DNA from: an uncultured Fusobacteriaceae bacterium
Lineage (GTDB): Bacteria; Fusobacteriota; Fusobacteriia; Fusobacteriales; Fusobacteriaceae
Length of the DNA stretch: 5,832 nucleotides
Direction of reading: 5' to 3'
Assembly (NCBI GenBank): GCA_947072715.1
Contig: CAMTJB010000079.1
Location: forward strand, 1-5,832
Part shown: positions 1 to 5,832 of the stretch, piece after piece
How positions within the stretch are numbered: position 1 is the first letter of the stretch
Layout: each line of letters starts with the position of its first letter
Translations under genes and position numbers: made by a program
Notes under the pieces: generated by a model
Database searches by the model: none
What the model was told of the DNA's origin: nothing
The model's input: only the letters and a program-made list of their open reading frames with translations

Positions 1-707
1 CCTCCACAAGCTTCCATTCCTCCAAAAGCAAATAAAGCATATACTAAAAATCCAAGTCCTGCTACTGGTGTTCCAAATTTTGGATTTGGAGATTGGAACA
101 TATTGAAATTTGTCTCTCCTAAAGATAATCCATTAGTTGTTAAAACTATTACTCCTCCAACAAATAACATTATATTTAGGGCTATTACTGATATACCACC
201 GATTGCAGCAACTTTTGCAACTCCTTTAATACCCTTAATTCCGATATAAGTTGCAAAAACCATAAATACAATACCTATAATTCCGAAGAACTGAGATGCT
301 CTTAATCCTGTCCATGCCATTACGTTAGCATCAGTGAAAACGTTCTTACCAAAAAGTCCAAAAGATAATGGAATCCACATGTTAGTTGCTTTTCCTACCA
401 TCCACACTACATATGATATCCACCACATGAAAATTCCTGTAAATGCCCATTTTATACCTACAGACTTTTCCATCCATGTATAAATTCCACCATGAGAATC
501 TTTAAATGCCTGTGCCATTTCTGCTATCATTAGAGAAAATGGAATAAAATAAAGTAATGCTGCTAATACGAAGTATGGTATTGCTGAATACCCCATATTA
601 AAGTAAGATAATGGAATATTTGCAAATCCATAAACTGATGTGAAAATCATTAGGGCTAATGCCATTAAGCCCATTTTGTTCTGATCGGTATTTTGATGCC
701 CGCTCAT
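1..707 (-). CDS. yjeM: YjeM-like APC-superfamily amino-acid permease, N-terminal half (cut by the left edge)
   Basis: An inner-membrane amino-acid permease of the glutamate/GABA antiporter branch of the APC superfamily. I translated it by hand: 235 residues are in the window and the frame is open to the left edge, while the family is usually close to 500 residues. The start is the ATG at 707-705, with AGGAGG at 718-713, five bases away. Hydrophobic segments lie at about residues 12-32, 42-63, 87-105, 138-157, 168-190 and 216-230. Specific resemblance to E. coli YjeM as I recall it: an IFTSVYGFAN stretch at 21-30, GGIYTWM at 73-79, FMWWISYVVWMVG around 93-105, SPNPKF at 206-211 and a Y-x-L-F-A-F-G-G-M-E-A segment near the visible end. 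The E. coli protein is itself poorly characterised, so the substrate is unknown; amino acids are the family expectation. A terminator at 908-940 separates it from the iron-sulfur gene, so it is probably its own transcription unit. Family call firm, transported compound not. Confidence 0.88.
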   Translation of the reverse strand, partial: MSGHQNTDQNKMGLMALALMIFTSVYGFANIPLSYFNMGYSAIPYFVLAALLYFIPFSLMIAEMAQAFKDSHGGIYTWMEKSVGIKWAFTGIFMWWISYVVWMVGKATNMWIPLSFGLFGKNVFTDANVMAWTGLRASQFFGIIGIVFMVFATYIGIKGIKGVAKVAAIGGISVIALNIMLFVGGVIVLTTNGLSLGETNFNMFQSPNPKFGTPVAGLGFLVYALFAFGGMEACG

Positions 708-745
708 AAAAACCTCCTAAATTTTTTAATTTGTTTATATTTAAT

Positions 746-774
746 ATTTTATCATATTTTAAAAAAAATGTAAG
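746..774 (-). promoter_or_regulatory. Candidate sigma-70-type promoter for the YjeM-like gene (proximal)
   Basis: Read on the minus strand, a CTTACA -35 (774-769, four of six matches to TTGACA) is followed by 17 bases and a TAAAAT -10 (751-746, five of six). The start would fall near 739, giving a leader of about 30 bases that contains the AGGAGG site. The DNA here is so A/T-rich that chance matches are common; a second candidate lies upstream at 796-825. Confidence 0.35.
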
Positions 775-795
775 TCCCTTTTAAGAAAAAAGTAT

Positions 796-825
796 ATTAT
801 TTTTACACACTTCATGTTGTTTCAA
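796..825 (-). promoter_or_regulatory. Candidate sigma-70-type promoter for the YjeM-like gene (distal)
   Basis: On the minus strand a TTGAAA -35 (825-820) is followed by an 18-base spacer and an AATAAT -10 (801-796). It is an alternative to, or works together with, the proximal candidate at 746-774. An imperfect inverted repeat (827-847) sits directly upstream of this -35, where a regulator could bind. Only sequence matches support it. Confidence 0.3.
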
Positions 826-826
826 T

Positions 827-847
827 ACACTTTTATGAAAATTGTGT
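827..847. repeat. Imperfect inverted repeat upstream of the YjeM-like gene
   Basis: ACAC plus TTTT (827-834) faces AAAA (838-841) and GTGT (844-847) across an ATG centre, with a two-base TT bulge at 842-843. It abuts the distal -35 candidate at 820-825, so it could be an operator. A short perfect palindrome, AACAATTGTT, lies further upstream at 886-895. Both could be chance in DNA this rich in A and T. No known operator consensus is matched. Confidence 0.25.
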
Positions 848-907
848 TGTCATTCAGTAAAAAATGAAAATAATAACATCATTTTAACAATTGTTTTCTA
901 TTATGAT

Positions 908-940
908 AAAAAAATAAGGAAGATTTTTCTATCTCCCTTA
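908..940 (-). terminator. Intrinsic (rho-independent) terminator after the iron-sulfur protein gene
   Basis: On the minus strand the RNA forms a 10-pair stem from bases 940-931 with 924-915, closing a six-base loop (930-925). All ten positions pair, one as a G-U wobble. After the stem come seven Ts (914-908). The wobble would be an A-C mismatch in a plus-strand transcript, which supports the minus orientation. It begins about 60 bases past the stop codon at 1001-1003 and separates this gene, and possibly the whole upstream cassette, from the YjeM-like permease. Confidence 0.85.
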
Positions 941-1000
941 CTCTTATACTAGCTAATTCTATTTTTTCCTATCTACATTTTTATTTGCTTATTTATTATT

Positions 1001-1852
1001 TTAAACCCACTCTTCGCTTATAATATTTCCTTTTATTCCTACAACTATAACTTTAAGAGGAATTTTTCTTTTTGATTTAGCCACTGCTTGTTTAGCAATT
1101 GCTAAAAGTCCACCACAACAAGGTACTTCCATAATCATGCATGTTATTGTATTAAGACTATTATTTTCAATCATAGATACCAATTTTTCTATATATATAT
1201 CTTGTCCATTATCAAGTTTAGGGCAGGCTATAGCTAAGCTCTTATTTTTTAGATGCTTTGAATGAAAGTCTCCAACAGCAAAAGCTGTACAGTCTGCTGC
1301 AAGTAATAAATCTGAATTTTTAAAATATGGAGCTTGTGGTGAAACTAAATGAAGTTGAACAGGCCATTGAGTAAGTTGTGAATCTACTTCCCCTACCGAC
1401 TTTTCATTTTGCTTTGCTTCAAAACTTACTATTTTAGATCCTGGACATCCTCCTGAATGGCTATGTTTAGCTACTTCTTCTACTTTTTGACTTTCTTCTA
1501 AAGGATTTTTAATTCCAAATTCTTTTAATGTCTCTAATGCTATTTTATAGAAGTCCATTGCATTATGCTCATATAGATGAGAAATATGAGCTTTTATTGT
1601 ATTTTCTCCAGCTGGTATAATATTATCTATCATTACCTTTCTTTCATCATAATCATCAACTTCTCTCTTCTCAATTACCATTGCCCCCTCTGGACAATGA
1701 CCTAAACACGCCCCTAAACCATCACAATATAAATCACTTATAAGTCTGGCTTTTCCATCTATTATTTGTAAAGCACCTTCATGACAGTTAGGTACACATA
1801 GCCCACACCCTGTACATTTCTTTTCATCTATTACTACTATATCTCTTTTCAT
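1001..1852 (-). CDS. 4Fe-4S ferredoxin-like protein with a cysteine-rich C-terminal region
   Basis: A soluble 283-residue protein. Residues 5-60 are a bacterial two-cluster ferredoxin fold. The first cluster motif is complete (C13, C16, C19, C23, with P21 in the non-canonical place). The second reads C43-x5-C49-x3-C53-P: the expected cysteine at position 46 is leucine, so this site has three cysteine ligands and may hold a 3Fe-4S cluster or use another ligand. Residues 90-160 are a polar linker with a HSHSGGCPGS stretch (C136). The remainder carries C188 (ADCTAF), C210 (ACPKL), C238 and a PCCGG motif (C245, C246), the last reminiscent of CCG-type cysteine motifs. Proteins of this layout occur in anaerobes as uncharacterised 4Fe-4S binding proteins; an electron-transfer or metal/sulfur-sensing role is inference. 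The ATG at 1852-1850 has GAGG at 1864-1861. It follows the EIIC gene by 94 bases on the same strand and ends in a clear terminator. Family certain, function unknown. Confidence 0.9.
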   Translation of the reverse strand: MKRDIVVIDEKKCTGCGLCVPNCHEGALQIIDGKARLISDLYCDGLGACLGHCPEGAMVIEKREVDDYDERKVMIDNIIPAGENTIKAHISHLYEHNAMDFYKIALETLKEFGIKNPLEESQKVEEVAKHSHSGGCPGSKIVSFEAKQNEKSVGEVDSQLTQWPVQLHLVSPQAPYFKNSDLLLAADCTAFAVGDFHSKHLKNKSLAIACPKLDNGQDIYIEKLVSMIENNSLNTITCMIMEVPCCGGLLAIAKQAVAKSKRKIPLKVIVVGIKGNIISEEWV

Positions 1853-1887
1853 TTACAACACCTCATTAATTTATTATTTTCCTCTTT

Positions 1888-1905
1888 ATGATATAATTCT
1901 ATCAT
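1888..1905. promoter_or_regulatory. Operator-like palindrome over the predicted start of the iron-sulfur gene transcript
   Basis: ATGATA (1888-1893) and TATCAT (1900-1905) form a perfect six-base inverted repeat around a six-base centre. It lies directly downstream of the TAATAT -10 candidate, where a repressor would block transcription. No terminator-like U tract follows on the minus strand, so a DNA-binding site is a better reading than a terminator. The regulator is unknown. Confidence 0.35.
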
Positions 1906-1906
1906 C

Positions 1907-1936
1907 ATATTAATTAAATTAATGTGACTTTTGCAA
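1907..1936 (-). promoter_or_regulatory. Candidate promoter for the iron-sulfur protein gene
   Basis: On the minus strand a TTGCAA -35 (1936-1931) is followed by 18 bases and a TAATAT -10 (1912-1907), placing the start near 1900, about 50 bases before the ATG. It lies in the 94-base gap after the EIIC gene. If real, the iron-sulfur gene can be expressed apart from the sugar genes. Chance A/T matches are a serious alternative. Confidence 0.35.
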
Positions 1937-1946
1937 CTTTTTTTAT

Positions 1947-3242
1947 TTATATTTCTCCTAATTCTTCTTTTAATAATTTTTTATCATAAGCATTAAAAAA
2001 TGGATAAAATATTAAGCCTACTAAAAAAATATTAAATACACAAAGAATTAAAGCCCTTACATCACCATTAGTTGATAAAAAAGCTCCAATAGGTGCTGGG
2101 AATGTCCAAGGAACTAATATTGCAGGTCTCGAAACAAGATTCATATACATTGCAATATATGTTGTCATAGTTACTGTTATTGGTCCTAATATAAAAGGTA
2201 TTACTAAATAGGGATTTAACATAATAGGAGCTCCAAAAATTACAGGCTCATTAATATTAAATATACTGGGAATAAGTGCTGTCTTTCCTATAGCTTTTAG
2301 ATGAGATGATTTTGCTCTAAACAACATTAAAAATACTAATCCCATTGTACAACCTGAACCACCTATCCAAATAAACCAATGATAAAAAGGTTCTGGTGCT
2401 ATATTAGGAAGAATTGTTGCTCCATCTGCCATAGCTCTTGCATTTTGATCTAAAAGTTCTAACCATAAGGGTCTTACTAAAGGACCTATAATTGAATCTC
2501 CATGTAATCCTGCTGACCAAAGCAAGCATATAAAAAATACAACTAAAATTGCTCCAAAGGGTCCATTCAAAAATACTCCTAATGGTTGAAAAATTTTATA
2601 TACAATCCCGTGAAGATCAACTTTAAAAAATATAGTGACAGTAGATATTATAAAGACTACGGCTAAAGTTGGAAAGAGAGCTAAAAATGATCTACTTATA
2701 GCTTCTGGAACCCCTTCTGGCATCTTTATTACCAAGTTATTCTTCATAAAAAATTTTAAAGTTTCAACAGAAAATATAGCTACTATGAAACCTCCAAATA
2801 GACCTTGAGCTCCCAAATACTTCATTGGTAATACATACCCTAGTGTTTCTGGGTTATCACCTATAGTTTGAGCAACTTTAGGGATAATAGTTAGAAAAAA
2901 ACCTACAAGGGATAGAGTTCCTCCACTAACACCATCTAATTTATAATACTTTGCTAGATTATACCCAGTATTATAAATTGCAAAAACAGTTAATAGTCCC
3001 ATTGTTAATCTAAAGGGCAATAAAATTGTAGTGGTATTTTTTGAAATCCATCTAAAGAATTCTATACTTTCCTTCCAACTTTGAGGTACAGGAGGAAATG
3101 CAATTATTAAGAAAAGACTTCCTATTATAGTTAAGGGAATTACTGATGCCATTCCATCTCTTATAGCTTTCATATGTGGTTGATTTGCAACTTTAGACAT
3201 TGGTCCAGCTAAAAATATTTCTATTTTATCAAAAAAACTCAT
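1947..3242 (-). CDS. PTS permease EIIC, lactose/cellobiose/chitobiose (Lac) family
   Basis: The membrane channel of a phosphotransferase system, importing a beta-linked glucoside or disaccharide and passing it on as the 6-phosphate. The 431-residue length is typical for a stand-alone EIIC. The start MSFFDKIEIFLAGPMSKVA, then HMKAIRDGM at 23-31, is the family N-terminus. About ten hydrophobic segments follow. Conserved substrate-site motifs are present: GLHGDS with H247, and NEPVIFGAP with E332, matching the histidine and glutamate that contact sugar in the chitobiose EIIC structure. Subunits IIA and IIB are neither fused nor adjacent, so they must come from elsewhere. The ATG at 3242-3240 follows GAGGTG at 3252-3247. 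It starts 46 bases after the GH4 stop, which suggests co-transcription and fits a beta-glucoside substrate. The exact sugar (cellobiose, chitobiose, aryl-glucoside) cannot be read from the sequence. Confidence 0.93.
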   Translation of the reverse strand: MSFFDKIEIFLAGPMSKVANQPHMKAIRDGMASVIPLTIIGSLFLIIAFPPVPQSWKESIEFFRWISKNTTTILLPFRLTMGLLTVFAIYNTGYNLAKYYKLDGVSGGTLSLVGFFLTIIPKVAQTIGDNPETLGYVLPMKYLGAQGLFGGFIVAIFSVETLKFFMKNNLVIKMPEGVPEAISRSFLALFPTLAVVFIISTVTIFFKVDLHGIVYKIFQPLGVFLNGPFGAILVVFFICLLWSAGLHGDSIIGPLVRPLWLELLDQNARAMADGATILPNIAPEPFYHWFIWIGGSGCTMGLVFLMLFRAKSSHLKAIGKTALIPSIFNINEPVIFGAPIMLNPYLVIPFILGPITVTMTTYIAMYMNLVSRPAILVPWTFPAPIGAFLSTNGDVRALILCVFNIFLVGLIFYPFFNAYDKKLLKEELGEI

Positions 3243-3288
3243 TAAACACCTCTTTTATAAAAAATAATAGCACTATAGCTAATATAAC

Positions 3289-4599
3289 TTATTTAAATTG
3301 CGGTAAATAACTTTTATTTTCTTTTAATATTCTATCTAGAATCTCTTTTGCTTTACTCCCTGATTCAACTAAAGGATTTATCGTTAAAGCTTGAAGAGCT
3401 ATTCCATAATCACCTGTTAATGCTGCTTGAATTGCTATTTGCTCGTAAGTTTTTAAAGTTTGAAGCTCCCCTTCAGCACTTAGTGGTAATCTTCCTACTG
3501 TTAAAGGGATTGCTCCTGCTGAAGATATTATACATGTTGTTTCGATAGATGCATTATCAGGTAAACATTTGATAGTACCTTTATTTAAGACATTTACAAC
3601 CATAGGAATTCTTAGATCATTATATAGGGAATTTATAAGTTCACATGCTGCTTCTGAATAATAAGCTCCCCCTCTTTGTTCTAATTGTTTAGGTTTTTCT
3701 TTTAATTTAGGATCTTTATAAAGTTCAAAAAGCTCATGCTCAACTTTTTTAACAGTTTCTGCTCTAGTACCATTATTTTCATAGTCTTTAATTTGCTTTC
3801 TTAGCATATCCCCTGTTAGATAATAATATTTATGATAAGGACAAGGCATTAATCCTATTTTTTCAATCTGTTCCTCTATCCAAGGTATGTCTGTTATATT
3901 TTTAGGATTAAACTTTTCTGACTTCATTAATTTAGGCATTAACTCTGGAAGTACATCTTTTCCTTTATAGTAAACATGTTTTCCAAATACATAATGGTTT
4001 ATACCTGTTGCATGAAATAAAAAATCTCCTTTTTTTACTCCTAAAACTTCAGCTATTGCCATTTCCATCCCTACAGGAACATTACAAAGTCCTATAGATT
4101 TTATTTTTGTATGGTTTAAAATTACTTCTGTTATAATTCCACTTGGATTAGTAAAATTAATTAGCCATGCTTCTGGACAAATCTCTTCCATATCTTTACA
4201 TATATCTAATATTACTGGAATTGTTCTCATTGCTTTTGCAAATCCTCCTGCTCCATTTGTTTCCTGCCCCATCATCCCCATAGATAATGGAATTCTTTCA
4301 TCTCTTATTCTTGCCTCTAAAAGTCCAACTCTAAATTGAGTTGTAACAAAATCTGCATCTTTTAATGCTTTTTTTCTATTTAAAGTAAGAGTTACTTTCC
4401 AATCAAGACCAGCTTTTTCTACCATTCTTTTTGCTAAATTTCCAACAATTTCAAGTTTTTCTTTTCCCTCTTCTATATCTACAAGACATATCTCTCTTAT
4501 TGGAAGAGTTGATGCTCTTTTTATAAAACCTTCTATTATTTCTGGAGTATAACTACTACCTCCACCAATTGTCACAATTTTAAGTCTCTTCTTTTTCAT
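3289..4599 (-). CDS. 6-phospho-beta-glucosidase, glycoside hydrolase family 4 (NAD+/metal-dependent)
   Basis: A cytoplasmic enzyme that cleaves 6-phospho-beta-glucosides delivered by the PTS into glucose-6-phosphate and an aglycone or sugar. GH4 enzymes use a redox-elimination mechanism needing NAD+ and a divalent metal, usually Mn2+. The 436-residue length is typical. An N-terminal nucleotide-binding loop, IGGGSSYTPE, spans 11-20; GQETNGAGGF is at 111-120 and FTNPSG at 149-154. The tetrad CNVP at 172-175 carries the metal-binding cysteine C172 and is the version associated with 6-phospho-beta-glucosidases (CDMP marks the alpha type). H202 in GINHY is the second metal ligand. PYHKYYY at 254-260 contains the tyrosine region expected to supply the catalytic base. 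The ATG at 4599-4597 has GGAG nine bases upstream (4612-4609). It starts 41 bases after the ABM-nitroreductase stop and precedes the EIIC gene. It resembles LicH/CelF/BglT; which ortholog is unclear, so no symbol is given. Confidence 0.95.
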   Translation of the reverse strand: MKKKRLKIVTIGGGSSYTPEIIEGFIKRASTLPIREICLVDIEEGKEKLEIVGNLAKRMVEKAGLDWKVTLTLNRKKALKDADFVTTQFRVGLLEARIRDERIPLSMGMMGQETNGAGGFAKAMRTIPVILDICKDMEEICPEAWLINFTNPSGIITEVILNHTKIKSIGLCNVPVGMEMAIAEVLGVKKGDFLFHATGINHYVFGKHVYYKGKDVLPELMPKLMKSEKFNPKNITDIPWIEEQIEKIGLMPCPYHKYYYLTGDMLRKQIKDYENNGTRAETVKKVEHELFELYKDPKLKEKPKQLEQRGGAYYSEAACELINSLYNDLRIPMVVNVLNKGTIKCLPDNASIETTCIISSAGAIPLTVGRLPLSAEGELQTLKTYEQIAIQAALTGDYGIALQALTINPLVESGSKAKEILDRILKENKSYLPQFK

Positions 4600-4640
4600 A
4601 TTTTATTACTCCCCCTTAAAATAGATTTTTTCTTGTAGAC

Positions 4641-5444
4641 TTATTCCATTATTAGTACTTTATTTATGTTGAATCTATCTATTTTCTCTCTCTCATTTAA
4701 AGGGTATCCAATAGGAACTATTGAAAAAGGAATCTTTTCATGTGAAAGATTCAATATTTTTCTTACTGACTCCATTCTATCAAGTTCAGGTGAAAGTCCG
4801 ATCCAAACTCCCCCAAGACCCTCTTCTACACTTTGAAGAAGAATATTTTCAGTAGCTGCCGCTAAATCTTGTTCTATATTTTGAGGATATTTTTTACCAT
4901 AAGTAGTTGCCATTACAACTATAGCCAAAGGTGCTAAAGCTAAAGGGGTAGCAAAAGGACTTATCATTGAAAGTTTGTTCAAATAATCTTTATTTTTTAT
5001 GACAACAAACTCCCAACTTTGTTGATTCCCAGCAGTTGGAGCTGACATTGCCGCTCTTAAAATATTTTCAATTTTTTCCTCTTCAACTTTTTGCTCTTTA
5101 TACTCTCTTACACTTCTTCTTTTAAAAATACTGTTTTCTAAAAGTGATTTATTGTGTTCTATCTCCCCAATATCATAAGTCTCAACTGGAAGCTCTACCT
5201 CTTTATATTGTGCTAAACGAGGATAATACTCTAAAAAATGAGGAGTTTTTAAGTGACTTTTGAAAGCATCTTTGTTTTTCCATAGTTCTACAATATAAAA
5301 AAAGTTAGTTTTATCAGTCTCAACAAAGTTATATTCTATACATCCACTTTCCTTTCTACTTTCCTTTATTAAATGGTTTAACTCTTTAAAAAAATCTTCT
5401 TTTGTATCTTGTTTTAACTTTATTGGTACTATAACCCTTTTCAT
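4641..5444 (-). CDS. ABM domain fused to an FMN-dependent nitroreductase-family oxidoreductase
   Basis: A 267-residue cytoplasmic protein of two domains. Residues 1-90 look like an antibiotic-biosynthesis-monooxygenase (ABM) ferredoxin-like fold: an SGCIEYNF strand at 33-40, then FYIVELWKNKDAFKSHLKTPHF-like residues with E53, W55, H64 and H69. This family includes the quinol monooxygenase YgiN. Residues 100-267 are a compact nitroreductase: RRSVREY at 109-115 and SAPTAGNQQSW at 134-144 (FMN-binding regions), a helix from 190 running into GLGGVWIG at 209-216, and VPIGYP at 243-248. Such enzymes use NAD(P)H to reduce quinones, nitroaromatics or flavins; the true substrate is unknown. Both domains are in one uninterrupted frame, with start ATG 5444-5442 and GGAG nine bases upstream (5457-5454). 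It precedes the GH4 gene by 41 bases, with no terminator between, so it is probably first in the sugar-gene transcript. Domain calls firm, joint role unknown. Confidence 0.9.
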   Translation of the reverse strand: MKRVIVPIKLKQDTKEDFFKELNHLIKESRKESGCIEYNFVETDKTNFFYIVELWKNKDAFKSHLKTPHFLEYYPRLAQYKEVELPVETYDIGEIEHNKSLLENSIFKRRSVREYKEQKVEEEKIENILRAAMSAPTAGNQQSWEFVVIKNKDYLNKLSMISPFATPLALAPLAIVVMATTYGKKYPQNIEQDLAAATENILLQSVEEGLGGVWIGLSPELDRMESVRKILNLSHEKIPFSIVPIGYPLNEREKIDRFNINKVLIME

Positions 5445-5483
5445 AATTAAACTCTCCCCCTTTCATTTAATGATTTCCTTAAG

Positions 5484-5489
5484 AGTATA
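5484..5489 (-). promoter_or_regulatory. Weak -10 candidate upstream of the ABM-nitroreductase gene
   Basis: On the minus strand TATACT (5489-5484) resembles a -10 element and lies about 40 bases before the start codon. No convincing -35 is found 15-19 bases upstream, and there is no TGn extension, so it would need an activator or be fortuitous. The rest of the 136-base spacer (5445-5580) is A/T-rich with no gene or clear terminator. Confidence 0.22.
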
Positions 5490-5580
5490 CAACATATTTT
5501 TATATTTTCCTTTTACTTTTTTATTAAAAACAGTCCATTATGTTCTTAATCGAAATATAAAATAATTTTTATCACTATTT

Positions 5581-5832
5581 TTAATGGTTAGTTTTTAAAA
5601 TGTATAAGGGGTGCATTAACCCAGTAGGAACAAAAAATTCCTCACCTATAAGAATAAAACCTAACTTTTTTAAGAGTTTTGCCGATCTAATATTTTTAGG
5701 ATTATGCCCTGCAAATATTGCTTTACTTTTTAAACTATTAAATGAATAATCAATTATTTTTAACGCTGCTTCCTCCGCTAATCCTTTTCCCCAAAATTCT
5801 GGTAAAAAATGAAATCCCATTTCATATAAATT
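5581..5832 (-). CDS. GNAT-family N-acetyltransferase, C-terminal part (start beyond the right edge)
   Basis: The last 83 residues of a GNAT acetyltransferase of the RimJ-like group, which transfer an acetyl group from acetyl-CoA to an amine on a protein, amino acid or small molecule. The open frame runs to the window edge: upstream of the methionine codon at 5820-5818 it continues as N-L-Y-E, and no ribosome site precedes that methionine, so it is internal. The motif A segment reads MGFHFLPEFWGKGLAEEA, the WGKG-x-A-x-EA acetyl-CoA loop of this group. It is followed by the acetyl-CoA contact helix, N-x-x-N-x-R-S-A-K-L-L-K-K-L-G-F, and a GLMHPLYIL end. The stop is at 5583-5581, 136 bases before the ABM-nitroreductase start. 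No strong terminator follows, so read-through into the sugar cassette is possible. The substrate cannot be told from this part. Roughly half the protein is missing from view. Confidence 0.87.
   Translation of the reverse strand, partial: NLYEMGFHFLPEFWGKGLAEEAALKIIDYSFNSLKSKAIFAGHNPKNIRSAKLLKKLGFILIGEEFFVPTGLMHPLYILKTNH

Noticed and set aside
1909..1923. ATTAAT-TAA-ATTAAT inverted repeat
   Set aside because: Pure A/T symmetry overlapping the promoter spacer; expected by chance in such DNA and not followed by a U tract.
1923..1938. TGTGA half-site resembling a CRP/FNR-type box before the iron-sulfur gene
   Set aside because: The second half (TCACA at the right spacing) is absent, so the match is only five bases.
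3268..3281. TAGC/GCTA hairpin in the GH4-EIIC gap, followed by a T-rich stretch on the minus strand
   Set aside because: Only four continuous pairs with a six-base loop. It might modulate read-through but cannot be called a terminator or attenuator.
3348..3548. Plus-strand open frame of 66 codons
   Set aside because: It lies wholly inside the GH4 gene on the opposite strand, gives a leucine-rich low-complexity product with no family resemblance, and the GH4 motifs explain the sequence.
5557..5572. ATAAAA/TTTTAT hairpin after the acetyltransferase gene
   Set aside because: A six-pair stem of A-U pairs only, with no strong U tract; far too weak to call a terminator.
5818..5820. Methionine codon that could be taken as the start of the acetyltransferase
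   Set aside because: The frame stays open to the window edge, there is no ribosome site in front, and the acetyl-CoA motif begins right at this point, so the fold needs residues before it.
1..5832. Search for CRISPR arrays, tRNA/rRNA genes, insertion sequences, attachment sites, riboswitches and antiterminator (RAT/BglG-type) leaders
   Set aside because: No spaced repeats, cloverleaf, transposase, terminal inverted repeats or recognisable leader structure were seen by eye on either strand.

Overview
The window is AT-rich, densely coded bacterial DNA, and every recognisable gene lies on the minus strand, so transcription runs from high to low coordinates. Strong AGGAGG/GAGGTG-type ribosome sites, long A/T spacers, a PTS sugar cassette with a family-4 glycosidase, a YjeM-type amino-acid permease and a clostridial-style iron-sulfur protein suggest an anaerobic fermenter. 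A Fusobacterium-like organism is my best guess and a clostridium the alternative. This is inference from gene content and composition; no species-level marker is present.

Layout in transcription order: (1) 5832-5581, C-terminal part of a GNAT acetyltransferase whose start lies outside the window. (2) 5580-5445, an A/T-rich spacer with a weak promoter candidate. (3) 5444-4641, a two-domain protein joining an ABM (quinol-monooxygenase-like) domain to an FMN nitroreductase domain. (4) 4599-3289, a GH4 6-phospho-beta-glucosidase with the CNVP tetrad. (5) 3242-1947, a PTS EIIC permease of the lactose/cellobiose/chitobiose family. (6) 1946-1853, a spacer with a candidate promoter and an operator-like palindrome. 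(7) 1852-1001, a 4Fe-4S ferredoxin-like protein with a cysteine-rich C-terminal region. (8) 1000-708, a spacer with a clear intrinsic terminator (940-908) and promoter candidates. (9) 707-1, the N-terminal half of a YjeM-like permease that runs off the left edge.

Functional reading: the core is a beta-glucoside module. EIIC imports and phosphorylates a beta-linked sugar, and the GH4 enzyme splits the 6-phospho-glucoside to glucose-6-phosphate plus an aglycone or second sugar. The gaps of 41 and 46 bases suggest that the ABM-nitroreductase, GH4 and EIIC genes are co-transcribed. The iron-sulfur gene is 94 bases further on and may have its own promoter; the hairpin at 908-940 would end either its own or the whole transcript. 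No EIIA, EIIB or sugar regulator is visible, so the permease must borrow partners encoded elsewhere.

Most of the window is ordinary. The points worth a second look are the ABM-nitroreductase fusion beside a phospho-beta-glucosidase, the orphan EIIC, the iron-sulfur protein with one cluster cysteine replaced, and a palindrome over its predicted transcription start. I do not see a convincing new defence or mobile system.
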